NCBI GenBank assembly: GCA_021798575.1
Contig: JAJZGI010000001.1
Span: 62,001-126,000 of the forward strand
Source: Pseudomonadota bacterium
GTDB taxonomy: Bacteria; Pseudomonadota; Alphaproteobacteria; Acetobacterales; Acetobacteraceae
DNA: 64,000 bases
Direction: 5' to 3'
Part shown: positions 25,540 to 35,193 of the stretch, in pieces
Layout: each line of letters begins with the position of its first letter
Numbering within the stretch: the stretch's first letter is position 1
Made by a program: the position numbers and the translations under genes
The notes under the pieces: model-generated
Told to the model about the DNA's origin: nothing
Databases searched by the model: none
The model's input: only the letters and a program-made list of their open reading frames with translations

Positions 25540-26340
25540 ATGGAACCCTGGCTGAAAAACCCGCTATCTCTGTTTGACATCAGTGGCCGCGTCGCAATCG
25601 TCACCGGCGCCTCCGGTGCATTCGGCGCCCTGGCCGCGCGCGTGCTGGCGGGTGCTGGCGCCCGGCTCGTCCTCGCCGCGGGCAATATCGCGGAACTGGC
25701 AGACGTCGCTGCCACCTGTAGCGAGCTCGGGGCTGTGGTCACCACCATCAACCGTCGCCCCGACACCGAGGAGGATTGTGCGGCGATCGTCGCCCATGCG
25801 GTCGAGCATTTCGATGGCGTGGATAGTCTGGTGGTTGCCTCTGGCATGAACGACGTATCGCCGATCGTAGCGATGTCCCCCGCGCGGTTCGAGCGTGTGA
25901 TGCACGCCAACGTCACCGGCACCTGGCTGATGGCGCGCGCGACCGGGACACGCATGTTGGAGCAGGGCCGGGGTGGGCGCATCGTGCTGATGTCTTCGGC
26001 CCGCGCCAAGCTCGGCCATCCCGCGGGCTATTCGGCCTATTGCGCCTCCAAGGCAGCGGTGGACGGCATCACCCGCGCACTCGGCTGTGAATGGGGACCG
26101 ACCGGCATCACCGTCAACGCCATCGCCCCCACCGTGTTTCGCTCGGCGCTGACCGCCTGGATGTTCGAGGACACCGAGAAGGGTAACGCGGCGCGCACCG
26201 GTTTTCTGGCGCGCGTGCCAAAGGGGCGGCTCGGCGAAGCGGCGGATCTCGCCGGGCCGTTATTGTTCCTGGTGTCGGACGCCTCCAGTTTTTATACCGG
26301 CCACACGCTCGACGCCGATGGCGGCTATACTGCGGGATGA
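25540..26340 (+). CDS. Short-chain dehydrogenase/reductase of the catabolic operon
   Basis: A 266-residue classical SDR. The cofactor motif is TGASGAFG (22-29), and the catalytic residues S153, Y167 and K171 (YCASK) are present. The end LDADGGYTAG is typical of FabG-like enzymes. It oxidises or reduces an alcohol/ketone intermediate with NAD(P). Its stop overlaps the ATG of the next gene (26337-26340), so it is coupled to the 3-hydroxyacyl-CoA-dehydrogenase-like enzyme. Substrate unknown. Confidence 0.88.
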   Translation: MEPWLKNPLSLFDISGRVAIVTGASGAFGALAARVLAGAGARLVLAAGNIAELADVAATCSELGAVVTTINRRPDTEEDCAAIVAHAVEHFDGVDSLVVASGMNDVSPIVAMSPARFERVMHANVTGTWLMARATGTRMLEQGRGGRIVLMSSARAKLGHPAGYSAYCASKAAVDGITRALGCEWGPTGITVNAIAPTVFRSALTAWMFEDTEKGNAARTGFLARVPKGRLGEAADLAGPLLFLVSDASSFYTGHTLDADGGYTAG

Positions 26341-27245
26341 ACGAGATCAGGCGCATCGCGGTGCTCGGTGCTGGGCTGATGGGCCACGGAATCGCGCAGG
26401 TTTTCGCGGCTGCCGGGCACGAGGTGACCGTCTTTGACCCAGTGACGGCGAGCCTCGCCACCCTGCGCGAGCGCATCGAGGCCAACCTTACCGAACTCGG
26501 TCAGGATCGCGGCGCGGCGGCGCGGGTGCGCGGCACCGCCGACCTGGCGGCGGCGGTTCGCACCGCGGATTATGTCGTGGAAGCCGCACTCGAGGACCTC
26601 GCGGTCAAACGCGACCTGTTCCGCCAGGCGGAAGCCGCCGCCCGGCCGGACGCGATTCTGGCCAGCAATACCTCGGTCATTCCGATCAACGATATCATGA
26701 GTGGGCTCGCATGGCCCGAACGCGCGCTGGGCACCCACTGGTGGAATCCGCCGTTCCTGATCCCGTTGGTCGAGGTGATCGGCACCGAGAGGACCGCGCC
26801 AGATATCATCAAACAGACCCTGGAATTGCACCGCCGCGCCGGAAAGACCGCCGTTCATGTCCGCCGCGACGTGCCGGGCTTCATCGGCAACCGGCTACAG
26901 CACGCGCTCTGGCGGGAGGCGATCGCGCTCGTGGAACAAGGGGTATGCGACGCCGAGACCGTCGATACCGTTGTCAAAGCCAGCTTTGGGCGCCGCCTTG
27001 GCGTACTCGGCCCGCTCGAGAATGCCGATCTAGTCGGCACCGACCTCACCCTTGCCATCCATCGCACCGTCCTGCCTGCGATCGACGGGCGGCCCGCGGC
27101 ATCACCGTTTTTGGAGGCGTTGGTCAGCGCCGGGCGCCTGGGCATGAAATCCGGCGAAGGCTTCCGGCGATGGACGCCCGAGCAACAGGCCGAGCTGCGC
27201 CGGCGCGTGTTCGCCGCCTTGCGCGCGCAGCCGGACCCGGCATGA
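26337..27245 (+). CDS. 3-hydroxyacyl-CoA-dehydrogenase-fold enzyme (3-hydroxyacid oxidation)
   Basis: The 302-residue protein has an N-terminal Rossmann domain opening VLGAGLMGHGIAQVF (about 9-23) with an acidic end of beta 2 (VTVFD) for NAD. A catalytic-type His lies in GTHWWNPPFLIPLVEV, and a C-terminal helical domain follows. The compact form resembles L-carnitine dehydrogenase and other free 3-hydroxyacid dehydrogenases as much as the acyl-CoA enzymes. The next gene encodes a beta-keto acid cleavage enzyme, which is the partner of carnitine dehydrogenase in carnitine breakdown. So it probably makes a 3-keto acid for cleavage. Coupled by overlap to the SDR. Confidence 0.87.
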   Translation: MNEIRRIAVLGAGLMGHGIAQVFAAAGHEVTVFDPVTASLATLRERIEANLTELGQDRGAAARVRGTADLAAAVRTADYVVEAALEDLAVKRDLFRQAEAAARPDAILASNTSVIPINDIMSGLAWPERALGTHWWNPPFLIPLVEVIGTERTAPDIIKQTLELHRRAGKTAVHVRRDVPGFIGNRLQHALWREAIALVEQGVCDAETVDTVVKASFGRRLGVLGPLENADLVGTDLTLAIHRTVLPAIDGRPAASPFLEALVSAGRLGMKSGEGFRRWTPEQQAELRRRVFAALRAQPDPA

Positions 27246-27271
27246 TCAGACCGAAACCTTTGGAGCCCAGC

Positions 27272-28210
27272 ATGGCCAAACCCTCGGCAAAAGTAATCAT
27301 CACCTGCGCGATCACCGGTGGCATCCACACGCCCACCATGTCGGATGCGTTGCCGATCACGCCCGACCAGATCGTCGAACAGTCGGTCGCCGCCGCGCAG
27401 GCCGGTGCCGCGATCCTGCATCTGCACGCGCGCGACCCGGCGACCGGGAAACCGACGCCCGACCCCGCCATATTCATGCAGTTCTTGCCCCGCATCCGCC
27501 AGCAGACCGACGCCGTGCTCAACGTGACCACCGGCGGTGGCCTCAACATGACGGTGGAAGACCGCCTCGCCGCGCCGCTTATCGCCAAGCCGGAGATGTG
27601 CTCGCTCAACATGGGCTCGATGAATTTCGGCATCTTTCAACTCGCCGACCGCTACCAGAGCTGGAAACACGACTGGGAACAACCCTATCTGCGCGGCACC
27701 GACGACTTCATCTTCCGCAATACGTTCCGCGACATTGAGCGAATCCTCGGATTATTGGGCGACACCCATGGCACCCGCTTCGAGCATGAGTGCTACGATG
27801 TTGGGCACCTCTATAACCTCGCCCATTTCGTCGATCGCAAGCTGATCCGGCCGCCGTTTTTTGTGCAGACCATTTTTGGCATCCTGGGCGGAATCGGCGC
27901 CGACTGGGACAATCTGCACTTCATGCGCCGCACCGCCGATAGGTTATTTGGCACCGACTATGTCTGGTCCGTGCTCGCCGCCGGGCGGCTGCAACTGCCC
28001 TTCGCCACCCAGGCCGCCATGATGGGCGGAAATGTCCGGGTCGGGCTGGAGGATAACCTATATATCGGCAAGGGTAGGCTCGCGACCTCGAACGCGGAAC
28101 AGGTCGCCAAGATCCGAACCATCCTCGAAGAACTCGGCCATGAGATCGCCACCCCAGCCGAGGCCCGCGCCCTGCTCGACCTCAAAGGCGGAGACCGGGT
28201 CGGGTTTTGA
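27272..28210 (+). CDS. Beta-keto acid cleavage enzyme (BKACE family)
   Basis: A 312-residue TIM-barrel Zn enzyme of the BKACE (DUF849) family. It condenses a beta-keto acid with acetyl-CoA and releases acetoacetate and a CoA ester of the remainder. The metal-binding HLH is in AILHLHARDP (about 49-58), and an acidic ligand probably lies in FEHECYDVGH. ATG 27272 has GGAG six bases before it and opens with the typical KVIITCAITGG strand; another ATG at 27242 overlaps the previous stop. It is the last gene of the operon; a hairpin with a T run follows. Confidence 0.9.
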   Translation: MAKPSAKVIITCAITGGIHTPTMSDALPITPDQIVEQSVAAAQAGAAILHLHARDPATGKPTPDPAIFMQFLPRIRQQTDAVLNVTTGGGLNMTVEDRLAAPLIAKPEMCSLNMGSMNFGIFQLADRYQSWKHDWEQPYLRGTDDFIFRNTFRDIERILGLLGDTHGTRFEHECYDVGHLYNLAHFVDRKLIRPPFFVQTIFGILGGIGADWDNLHFMRRTADRLFGTDYVWSVLAAGRLQLPFATQAAMMGGNVRVGLEDNLYIGKGRLATSNAEQVAKIRTILEELGHEIATPAEARALLDLKGGDRVGF

Positions 28211-28215
28211 TTAAA

Positions 28216-28321
28216 CTAGAGTGCTTTGCGTTATCACGCACGCACTCTATGCTTTTTTAACGAGCAATTTCATGTGATTGGACTAAATCTGTCGAATTAA
28301 TCCAATCACATATTGCTCTAG
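28216..28321. repeat. Composite palindromic repeat, copy B
   Basis: The 106-bp element is bounded by CTAGAG (28216) and CTCTAG (28316-28321). The first hairpin is TAGAGTGC (28217-28224) / GCACTCTA (28242-28249) with nested TGCG/CGCA. The second pairs GAGCAAT (28262-28268) and ATGTGATTGGA (28272-28282) with TCCAATCACAT (28301-28311) and ATTGCTC (28312-28318). ACGAGCAATTTCAT (28260-28273) is the exact reverse complement of 62145-62158 in copy C. The terminal CTAG supplies the stop codon of the convergent mbfA gene. Confidence 0.78.
28217..28258 (+). terminator. Hairpin plus T run after the BKACE operon
   Basis: The first hairpin of the composite repeat (8-bp outer stem, 4-bp inner stem) is followed by TTTTTT at 28253-28258, which gives it the form of an intrinsic terminator for the cyclase-to-BKACE operon. 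Confidence 0.55.
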
Positions 28322-29274
28322 CCCGCGCCGATGATCACCCCGGTTGCGAACACCAACGCGCCACCCAAAGCCACCTGCAGCGTCGCGCGGATCGGCGACG
28401 TGTCCATGAAACGCCAGCGCACCCAGGAGATGACGGCCAGCTCCACGACCACCACGCAGAACGCCACGATGAGGGCGAGATGCAGGTTCGGGATTAAAAA
28501 CGGCAGCGTATGGCCGATGCCGCCCAGCGTCGTCATCACCCCGGTGATCGCACCACGGTAGATCGGTGTCCCGCGCCCGGTCAGGCTGCCGTCGTCGGAC
28601 AGCGCCTCGGCAAAGCCCATGGAGATGCCGGCGCCGACCGAGGCGGCGGCACCCACGATGAAGGCAGCGTGCGGGTGGCCGGTTGAGAATGCGGCGGCGA
28701 AGATGGGTGCCAGGGTGGAAACCGAACCATCCATGAGCCCGACCAGGCCGGGCTGGATATATTGCAGCATGAAGGCGCGTTCGGCATGGGCATCCTCGGC
28801 CTTGCGCGTGGAATCGGGCAGGTTTTTGGCCGTGAGCGCATCGGCGCGCTGCTCATGCTCGGCCTCGGCCTCTGCCAGGTCCCCCAATAGCTTACGGATC
28901 GAGACATCCGTCGCGCGGGAAGCCGCCAGGCGGTAGAAACGCTGGGTTTCCTGCTCCATGCTCTCGGCCAGGCGGCGTACATCCTCGATGCCCGGTTTAG
29001 GCAACTGCCACACGGGTTTGCGGGTGAGGAAGCCGCGCACATCGTGGCGGCGGACGAGCGGAATATGCTCGCCGAATTTTTCACTGTAGAGTTCCAGCAG
29101 CCGGTGGCGGTGCTCGCTCTCCTCGGCGGACATTTCCACGAACACTTTGGCCGAGGCGGGATATTCCTCGCGCAGGCGCTCCGCCAGATCATTATAGATC
29201 CGGCCGTCCTCCTCCTCAGCGCCGATCGCGAGCGCCAGCACCTCACGCTCTGAGAGTTCCGAGAAATTCCGCAT
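28318..29274 (-). CDS. mbfA: Membrane-bound ferritin (ferritin-like domain fused to VIT1-type transporter), MbfA-like
   Basis: The 318-residue protein has an N-terminal ferritin/rubrerythrin-like four-helix domain (about 1-150) with iron ligands in [24 protein letters not shown] and [11 protein letters not shown]-terminal VIT1/CCC1-like membrane domain of about five segments (about 170-318: [19 protein letters not shown] onward) follows. In Bradyrhizobium and Agrobacterium, MbfA exports iron and protects against peroxide and acid, under control of Irr. AAAGGAGG precedes ATG 29274. Its TAG stop lies in the CTAG end of a palindromic repeat. A Fur/Irr-like sequence lies upstream. Confidence 0.87.
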   Translation of the reverse strand: MRNFSELSEREVLALAIGAEEEDGRIYNDLAERLREEYPASAKVFVEMSAEESEHRHRLLELYSEKFGEHIPLVRRHDVRGFLTRKPVWQLPKPGIEDVRRLAESMEQETQRFYRLAASRATDVSIRKLLGDLAEAEAEHEQRADALTAKNLPDSTRKAEDAHAERAFMLQYIQPGLVGLMDGSVSTLAPIFAAAFSTGHPHAAFIVGAAASVGAGISMGFAEALSDDGSLTGRGTPIYRGAITGVMTTLGGIGHTLPFLIPNLHLALIVAFCVVVVELAVISWVRWRFMDTSPIRATLQVALGGALVFATGVIIGAG

Positions 29275-29339
29275 GGTGGCCTCCTTTTGCGCACCAGCAT
29301 GTGGCGGCGGAGGCGGGATCGGTCAAGGTAGTTGCTGCC

Positions 29340-29356
29340 TGAGAATGACTTGCATT
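29340..29356 (-). promoter_or_regulatory. Possible Fur/Irr-type site upstream of mbfA
   Basis: TGAGAATGACTTGCATT resembles the 7-1-7 half-site arrangement of Fur-family boxes, but only the GAAT/GCATT flanks fit well and dyad symmetry is partial. It lies 66-82 bases upstream of the mbfA start and just before leuS. Known mbfA genes respond to iron through Irr, which is the reason for noting it. Confidence 0.28.
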
Positions 29357-29405
29357 GGCCCTGTGGCCCTTGGCGCGCGGACGGCCGCCGACTAAACACT
29401 CGCGA

Positions 29406-31976
29406 ATGTCCGACATTGAAAATACCCGCTACGATTTTTCCGCCGCCGAGCCGCACTGGCAAGCCAGATGGGAGGAGGCCGGGCTGTTCACCGCACCCGA
29501 CGTGCCGACCTCGGGCCACCCGAAATATTATGTGCTGGAGATGTTTCCCTACCCATCCGGCAAGATCCACATGGGCCATGTGCGCAACTACACGCTGGGC
29601 GACGTGGTGGCCCGCTACAAGCGCGCCCAGGGGTTCGAGGTGCTGCACCCGATGGGCTGGGACGCCTTCGGCCTGCCCGCTGAGAATGCCGCGCGCCAGC
29701 GCAAGACCGACCCCGCCACCTGGACCTATGCCAACATCGCCGCGATGCGTGCGGAGCTCAAACGCATGGGCCTCTCGCTCGACTGGTCGCGCGAATTCGC
29801 CACCTGCGATCCGGCATATTACGGCCAGCAGCAGAAAATTTTCCTGGATTTCTGGGCCGCCGGGCTGGTGGAGCGGCGGCTCTCTTCAGTCAACTGGGAT
29901 CCGGTGGACCATACCGTGCTCGCCAATGAGCAGGTGATCGATGGCCGGGGCTGGCTCTCCGGCGCGCTGGTCGAAAAAAAGACATTGGCGCAATGGTTCC
30001 TCAAAATCACCGATTTCGCGCCGCAACTGCTGGCGGGGCTGGCCGGGCTGCCGCGCTGGCCCGAGCGCGTGAAGCTGATGCAGGAGAACTGGATCGGCCG
30101 GTCGGAGGGCGCGGAGGTGACATTTCCGCTGGTGGCTCCAATGGCGGATATAGCCGAGGTGACGGTCTATACCACGCGCCCGGACACGCTGTTTGGCATG
30201 TCCTTCCTCGCCATCGCGCCGCAGCACCCCATCGCCCGGGCCATCGCGACCGGGAATCCGCAGGCCCTGGCCTTCATCGCGCAATGCGATGCGCAAGGCA
30301 CTTCGGAGGCGGCGATCGAGACCGCCGAAAAGCGCGGTTTCAACACCGGCCTCAGCGTCATCAATCCGCTGAATGGCGAGCATTATCCGGTGTGGATCGC
30401 CAATTTCGTACTCATGGATTATGGCACGGGAGCGATTTTCGGCTGCCCCTGCGCCGACCAGCGGGATTTCGAGTTCGCCCGCAAATATGAACTTCCAATC
30501 CCCATCATCATCGCGCCCGGGAGCAGTGATCCCAGCACCGACAAGGCCTTCACCGGCGATGGCGTACTGATCAACTCTGGCTTCCTGGACGGGCTTTCCA
30601 CCACTGCCGCCAAAGCCGCCGCCATCGCCGCATTGCAGGCCTCGGGTGCGGGGAAGGCCGTACAGAACTGGCGCCTGCGGGACTGGGGCATCTCCCGCCA
30701 GCGCTATTGGGGTTGCCCGATCCCGGTGATCCACTGCGCCGCCTGCGGGGCGCAGCCTGTCGCCCTGGCCGATCTGCCGGTGAAACTGCCGATGGATGTG
30801 GCGTTCGATCAGCCCGGCAATCCGCTCACGCATCACCCGCGCTGGAAGCACACGCCCTGCCCGAAATGCGGCGCACCGGCGACGCGCGAGACCGATACGT
30901 TCGATACGTTCATCGACAGCTCCTGGTACTTTGCCCGCTTCACCGCGCCGCACGCGGATACGCCGACGAACCTCGCCGCGGTAAACCACTGGCTGCCGGT
31001 GGACCAATATGTGGGCGGCATCGAGCACGCGATCCTGCATCTGCTCTACGCCAGGTTCTTCACCCGCGCCCTGCGGAAGACAGGCCATGTCTCTCTCGCC
31101 GAACCCTTCGCCGGGTTGTTCACCCAGGGTATGGTGACGCATGAATCCTACAAGGATGTGGAGGGCAACTGGCTCTACCCCGAGGAGGTGAAAAAATCGC
31201 CTGAAGGAGCCACGCAGATCGCCACCGGCCTGCCGGTCACCGTCGGGCGGATCGAGAAGATGTCCAAATCCAAGCGCAATACGGTGGACCCGGGCGTGAT
31301 CATCGCGCGTTTCGGCGCGGATACCGCTCGCTGGTTCGTGCTCTCGGACAATCCGCCCGAGCGTGATGTGGAATGGACCGAGAGCGGGATACTCGGCTCG
31401 GCCCGCTTCGTGCAGCGCCTGCACCGCATGGCGGAGACCATCGCCGCCGCGCCGCGCGTTGGGCGGGAGCCCGAGGCCACGACTGACTCCATAAAGCTGG
31501 ACCAGCTGACCCACCGCACGATCGCCGCGGTAACGGAGGCACTGGAGGGGTTCACCTTCAACGTGGCGGTGGCGCGCCTGCATGAGCTGGCTGGCGCGTT
31601 GAACAGCCAAAATCCGGATGCGCCCGCCATGATCCGCGCCCGCCATGCTGCCATGGTGACGCTGGCGAAACTGCTGGCGCCCATGATGCCGCATCTGGCC
31701 GAGGAAATTTTTGCCCGGCTGGAACCTGACGCCGGGCTTGTCGCGCGGCAGCCCTGGCCGCAGGCGGATGCGGCGCTGCTGGCGGTGGCGGAGATCACCA
31801 TCGGCGTGCAGGTGAACGGCAAACTGCGCGCGACGATCCTGCTGCCGACCGGCGCACCCGCCGCCGTCGCGCTGCCGATTGCCAAAGCGGCGGTGGTAAG
31901 CGCAATAGGGGGGCAGCCTGTCCTGAAGGAGATCTATGTGCCCGACCGGATCGTGAATTTTGTCGTCAAGCCTTAA
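29406..31976 (+). CDS. leuS: Leucyl-tRNA synthetase
   Basis: The 856-residue class Ia synthetase charges tRNA(Leu). The HIGH-type motif is [15 protein letters not shown] near the N terminus. An editing (CP1) domain follows with [17 protein letters not shown], and KMSKSKRN precedes the anticodon-binding and C-terminal domains. Length is normal for the bacterial enzyme. ATG 29406 opens the conserved RYDF region; no strong ribosome-binding site is visible. It is the first gene of leuS-lptE-holA, a standard alphaproteobacterial operon; lptE overlaps its 3' end by 17 bases. Confidence 0.96.
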   Translation: MSDIENTRYDFSAAEPHWQARWEEAGLFTAPDVPTSGHPKYYVLEMFPYPSGKIHMGHVRNYTLGDVVARYKRAQGFEVLHPMGWDAFGLPAENAARQRKTDPATWTYANIAAMRAELKRMGLSLDWSREFATCDPAYYGQQQKIFLDFWAAGLVERRLSSVNWDPVDHTVLANEQVIDGRGWLSGALVEKKTLAQWFLKITDFAPQLLAGLAGLPRWPERVKLMQENWIGRSEGAEVTFPLVAPMADIAEVTVYTTRPDTLFGMSFLAIAPQHPIARAIATGNPQALAFIAQCDAQGTSEAAIETAEKRGFNTGLSVINPLNGEHYPVWIANFVLMDYGTGAIFGCPCADQRDFEFARKYELPIPIIIAPGSSDPSTDKAFTGDGVLINSGFLDGLSTTAAKAAAIAALQASGAGKAVQNWRLRDWGISRQRYWGCPIPVIHCAACGAQPVALADLPVKLPMDVAFDQPGNPLTHHPRWKHTPCPKCGAPATRETDTFDTFIDSSWYFARFTAPHADTPTNLAAVNHWLPVDQYVGGIEHAILHLLYARFFTRALRKTGHVSLAEPFAGLFTQGMVTHESYKDVEGNWLYPEEVKKSPEGATQIATGLPVTVGRIEKMSKSKRNTVDPGVIIARFGADTARWFVLSDNPPERDVEWTESGILGSARFVQRLHRMAETIAAAPRVGREPEATTDSIKLDQLTHRTIAAVTEALEGFTFNVAVARLHELAGALNSQNPDAPAMIRARHAAMVTLAKLLAPMMPHLAEEIFARLEPDAGLVARQPWPQADAALLAVAEITIGVQVNGKLRATILLPTGAPAAVALPIAKAAVVSAIGGQPVLKEIYVPDRIVNFVVKP

Positions 31977-32472
31977 GCACCTCCTGCTGCTGGCGCTGCT
32001 GCCTCTGGCAGGCTGCGGCTTCACGCCACTGTATGCCAACCAGGGCGCCGGCGGCGTCGCCCAGCAGCTGGATACGGTGGAGGTGGGAAATATTCCCAAC
32101 CGCTCCGGCCAGATGCTGCGCCTGACCCTGCAAACCCAGCTCCATGCGGCAGGCAGCCCGACACAGCAGATCTATATCCTGCAGGTGAACTATAACATCG
32201 CCATCAGCACCATCGGCATGTTGGCGGATACCGCGACCACCCGTAACCGGTTTATCGCCACCGCGAACTGGTCACTGGCCCCCGTCGGCAGCCCGGCCAC
32301 ACCGCTCGTCTCCGGCCTGGCCACGACCGAGGACGCTGAAAACATCATCGACCAGCAATATTTCGCCCTCTCGCTGGAAAGCAGCACGGTGAACGAGCAG
32401 CTCGCCGATGAAATCGCCGCGCAGATCACCGGGCAGGTGGCGGCCTATTTCAAATCTCACCCGAATGGCTGA
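31960..32472 (+). CDS. lptE: LPS-assembly lipoprotein LptE
   Basis: The 170-residue outer-membrane lipoprotein is the plug partner of LptD in lipopolysaccharide insertion. A lipoprotein signal (about 1-19) with lipobox LAGC precedes GFTPLYAN, a typical LptE start, and NRSGQMLR is the conserved segment in the body. The only in-frame start that preserves the signal is TTG 31960, inside the end of leuS, so expression depends on coupling. Its place between leuS and holA is conserved in alphaproteobacteria and supports the call. Confidence 0.88.
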   Translation: MSSSLKHLLLLALLPLAGCGFTPLYANQGAGGVAQQLDTVEVGNIPNRSGQMLRLTLQTQLHAAGSPTQQIYILQVNYNIAISTIGMLADTATTRNRFIATANWSLAPVGSPATPLVSGLATTEDAENIIDQQYFALSLESSTVNEQLADEIAAQITGQVAAYFKSHPNG

Positions 32473-32484
32473 CATCGGCGCGCG

Positions 32485-33495
32485 ATGAAGCTCGATACCC
32501 AGCGTATCGACGGTTTTTTGCAGGCACCCAGCCTGCCGGTCGTGCTCATCTTCGGCCCGGACGCTGGGCTGGTGGCAGAGCGCGGCCTCAACCTGGCGCG
32601 CAGCGTGCCCGGTGCGATCCAGGATCCATTCCAGTTCAGTGAGTTGCACCATCCGGACCCGGGCGGGTTTTTGAATGAAGCCACCGCCTCCTCCCTGACC
32701 GGCGGACGGCGGGTGTTGCGCGTGCGGGAAGCTCATGAAGGGCTGCTGAAACCGCTGGAATCGTTGTTAAAATCACCGCCGGACTGCCTGGTCATTCTGG
32801 AGGCCGGCGAGTTGACCGCAAAGTCCAAACTGCGGGCATTCTGCGAGAAGTCGGCCGCCATCGCCGCCATCGCCTGCTACGCGATCGACGCGGCGCGGCT
32901 GCCGCAGGTGATCACCGCCCGGCTGCGCGGGGCGCAGATCGGCATCGATGCCGACGCCAGCGCCTGGGTGGCGAACAATGTAGGCGGAGAGGAAGGCCCG
33001 TTGCGCCAAGCTATCGAGATTTTGCGCCTGTATGCGGGCGAGGCGCGGCAGCTGAGCCTGGCCGATGTGTCCGCCGCGCTGGCCGATGGCGGGGACAGCT
33101 CGATGCATGACGCCATCGACGCGGCACTGCTGGGGGATAGCGCCGGGACAGACCGGGCGCTAAGCTTGGCCTACGGCGAGGGTGTGGCCCCAATCGGGCT
33201 GCTACGGGTGCTGCTGGGCGAGCTGATGCGCCTGCGGGTGAGCGCCGCCGCCATCGCGGACGGGGCCTCGGCCTCCCAGGTTATCGCCGCCATTCGCCCG
33301 CCGGTGTTTTACAAACGCCAGAACATGGTGATCCGTATGTTGGGAATATGGAATGTCCCGGCCCTGACCGGCGCTATTCGTGCGGTTCTCGCGGCGGAGA
33401 GCGCCTGCAAACAGACGCTCACCCCCGACCAGGCGTTTTGCCGACAGACGATGTTGGCGCTGGCCGCGCGCGCGCGCCACAGCGGAAGGAATTGA
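32485..33495 (+). CDS. holA: DNA polymerase III subunit delta
   Basis: This 336-residue clamp-loader subunit opens the beta sliding clamp. It shows the HolA layout: an N-terminal domain with VVLIFGPDAGLVAERG, a middle AAA-like part with RRVLRVREAHEG and CLVILEAGEL, and a helical C-terminal collar domain. HolA lacks a functional P-loop, and none is visible here. It follows lptE by 12 bases, as in many alphaproteobacteria, and ends two bases before the convergent bioD. Confidence 0.92.
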   Translation: MKLDTQRIDGFLQAPSLPVVLIFGPDAGLVAERGLNLARSVPGAIQDPFQFSELHHPDPGGFLNEATASSLTGGRRVLRVREAHEGLLKPLESLLKSPPDCLVILEAGELTAKSKLRAFCEKSAAIAAIACYAIDAARLPQVITARLRGAQIGIDADASAWVANNVGGEEGPLRQAIEILRLYAGEARQLSLADVSAALADGGDSSMHDAIDAALLGDSAGTDRALSLAYGEGVAPIGLLRVLLGELMRLRVSAAAIADGASASQVIAAIRPPVFYKRQNMVIRMLGIWNVPALTGAIRAVLAAESACKQTLTPDQAFCRQTMLALAARARHSGRN

Positions 33496-33497
33496 AG

Positions 33498-34163
33498 CTA
33501 AACCAGCGCCCTGGCCAGCGCCGTGAAGGCGGTGGCGTTATTTCGCCGGGGAATGATATGGATGGGTGCTGCGATGAACCGCGCCAGCGCCGCCGCCGTG
33601 ACGGTGGCGCTCACCGGGGCCTCAACACTCTCGCTCAGCACCAGCGCGGCGATTTTTATACCGCACGCCGCCAGGAACCGCGCGGCGGTGATACTGTGGC
33701 TGAGCGTGCCAAGGTAGGTGCCCGCTACCAGAACCACCGGCAGCCGTAGTGCGGCGATCCAGTCCGCCACCAGATGCGTCTCATCCAGCGGCACGGCGAC
33801 ACCGCCCACGCCCTCCACCAGCAGGCCATCGGGCGCGGGCGCGATGGCCGATTCGCAGAACGCCAACAGCGCCGCGAAATCGAGGCTCGCACCCTCCAGC
33901 GCCGCCGCCATATCCGGCGAGAGCGGCGCGGCGAAACGCCATGGGGTGATGGCCGCGATGGTGGATTCCGATACCGCCCGGCCCATGGCGGCCAGCAACA
34001 CGCCGGAGTCCGACTGCACTGCCGAAGCGGGGTCGTAGCCGGAGAGCACGGGCTTGAGCGCCCGAAGATCCCGCCCGGCTGCCCGCGCTGCCCGCAGGAT
34101 TCCGGCGGTGACGAAGGTCTTGCCGATATCGGTGCCCGTCGCCGTGATAAAATAGCTCGCCAC
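33498..34163 (-). CDS. bioD: Dethiobiotin synthetase
   Basis: The 221-residue enzyme closes the ureido ring of dethiobiotin from 7,8-diaminopelargonate, CO2 and ATP. The modified P-loop is TGTDIGKT (about 9-16), ALKPVLSG follows, and the region [11 protein letters not shown] holds a conserved substrate/nucleotide contact. GTG 34163 is chosen because it opens directly with [10 protein letters not shown] as in other BioD proteins; ATG 34190 is an alternative. It is divergent from bioBA, with a 70-base gap, so the biotin genes are split into two units. Confidence 0.92.
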   Translation of the reverse strand: MASYFITATGTDIGKTFVTAGILRAARAAGRDLRALKPVLSGYDPASAVQSDSGVLLAAMGRAVSESTIAAITPWRFAAPLSPDMAAALEGASLDFAALLAFCESAIAPAPDGLLVEGVGGVAVPLDETHLVADWIAALRLPVVLVAGTYLGTLSHSITAARFLAACGIKIAALVLSESVEAPVSATVTAAALARFIAAPIHIIPRRNNATAFTALARALV

Positions 34164-34233
34164 ATTGCACCCTTTCCAGCGCTCCCCCATGCGTTTACCC
34201 TGGGGCGAGACGGACGACCATGGAGAACCGCGC

Positions 34234-35193
34234 GTGCCCGAGAGTCATATAACCCTGAAACCACGCTGGAGCCGGGACGAGGTTGCAGCCCTGCTGGTGC
34301 TGCCGTTCCCCGAGCTGATGTTCCGCGCGCAGACGGTGCATCGCGCGCATTTCAACCCGGCACAGATTCAGATCTCGACCCTGCTCTCGATCAAGACCGG
34401 CGGTTGCCCGGAGGATTGTGGCTATTGCCCGCAGGCGGCAAGCTATGAGACCGGCACCAAAGCCACAAGGCTGATGGCGGTGGAGGCGGTGCTGGCCGAG
34501 GCGAAAGCCGCCAAAGCAAACGGGGCCGCGCGCTTCTGCATGGGGGCGGCCTGGCGCTCACCCAAGGAGCATGACCTGGAACAGGTGTGCGCGATGGTGG
34601 AGGGCGTGAAAGCCCTGGGGCTGGAGACCTGCGTGACGCTGGGGATGCTGAGTGCGCCGCAGAGTGCCCGGCTGCGCGCCGCTGGGCTGGATTATTACAA
34701 CCATAACCTCGACACCTCGCCGGAGTATTACGGCCAGGTGATCACCACCCGGACCTACCAGGACCGGCTGGACACGCTGGCCCATGTGCGCGACGCCGGG
34801 ATCAATGTCTGCTGTGGCGGGATCATTGGTATGGGCGAGGATGATTCCGACCGCGCCGCGCTCATCGCCGCCCTGGCCAGCCTGCCGGAACCCCCGGAAT
34901 CCGTGCCGATCAACGCGCTGGTGGCGGTGGAGGGCACGCCACTCGCCGATGCCAAGCCGATCGACCCCATCGCCTTCGTGCGGATCATCGCCGCCGCCCG
35001 CATCACCATGCCGTGCAGCTATGTACGGCTCTCCGCTGGGCGCGAGGCAATGAGCGATGAGGCACAGGCGCTGTGCTTCCTGGCCGGGGCGAACTCCATC
35101 TTCCATGGAGACAAGCTCTTGACGACCGCGAATGCCAGCCTGCGCCATGACGAGGTTCTGTTCGCCAGACTCGGCCTCCAGCCCGAGCATTGA
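34234..35193 (+). CDS. bioB: Biotin synthase
   Basis: The 319-residue radical-SAM enzyme inserts sulfur into dethiobiotin. The radical-SAM cluster motif CPEDCGYC gives C58, C62 and C65, and [10 protein letters not shown] and [13 protein letters not shown] are conserved BioB segments. GTG 34234 has GGAGA upstream and gives the usual N terminus; longer frames overlap bioD. Its stop overlaps the TTG start of bioA. The gene heads bioB-bioA-glycosyltransferase. Confidence 0.95.
   Translation: MPESHITLKPRWSRDEVAALLVLPFPELMFRAQTVHRAHFNPAQIQISTLLSIKTGGCPEDCGYCPQAASYETGTKATRLMAVEAVLAEAKAAKANGAARFCMGAAWRSPKEHDLEQVCAMVEGVKALGLETCVTLGMLSAPQSARLRAAGLDYYNHNLDTSPEYYGQVITTRTYQDRLDTLAHVRDAGINVCCGGIIGMGEDDSDRAALIAALASLPEPPESVPINALVAVEGTPLADAKPIDPIAFVRIIAAARITMPCSYVRLSAGREAMSDEAQALCFLAGANSIFHGDKLLTTANASLRHDEVLFARLGLQPEH

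Noticed and set aside
29886-32099. A 737-codon open frame antisense to leuS
   Set aside because: It lies opposite a complete, motif-bearing leuS. Long antisense frames are common in GC-rich genes. Its translation is rich in Arg, Gly, His and Gln with no recognisable domain.
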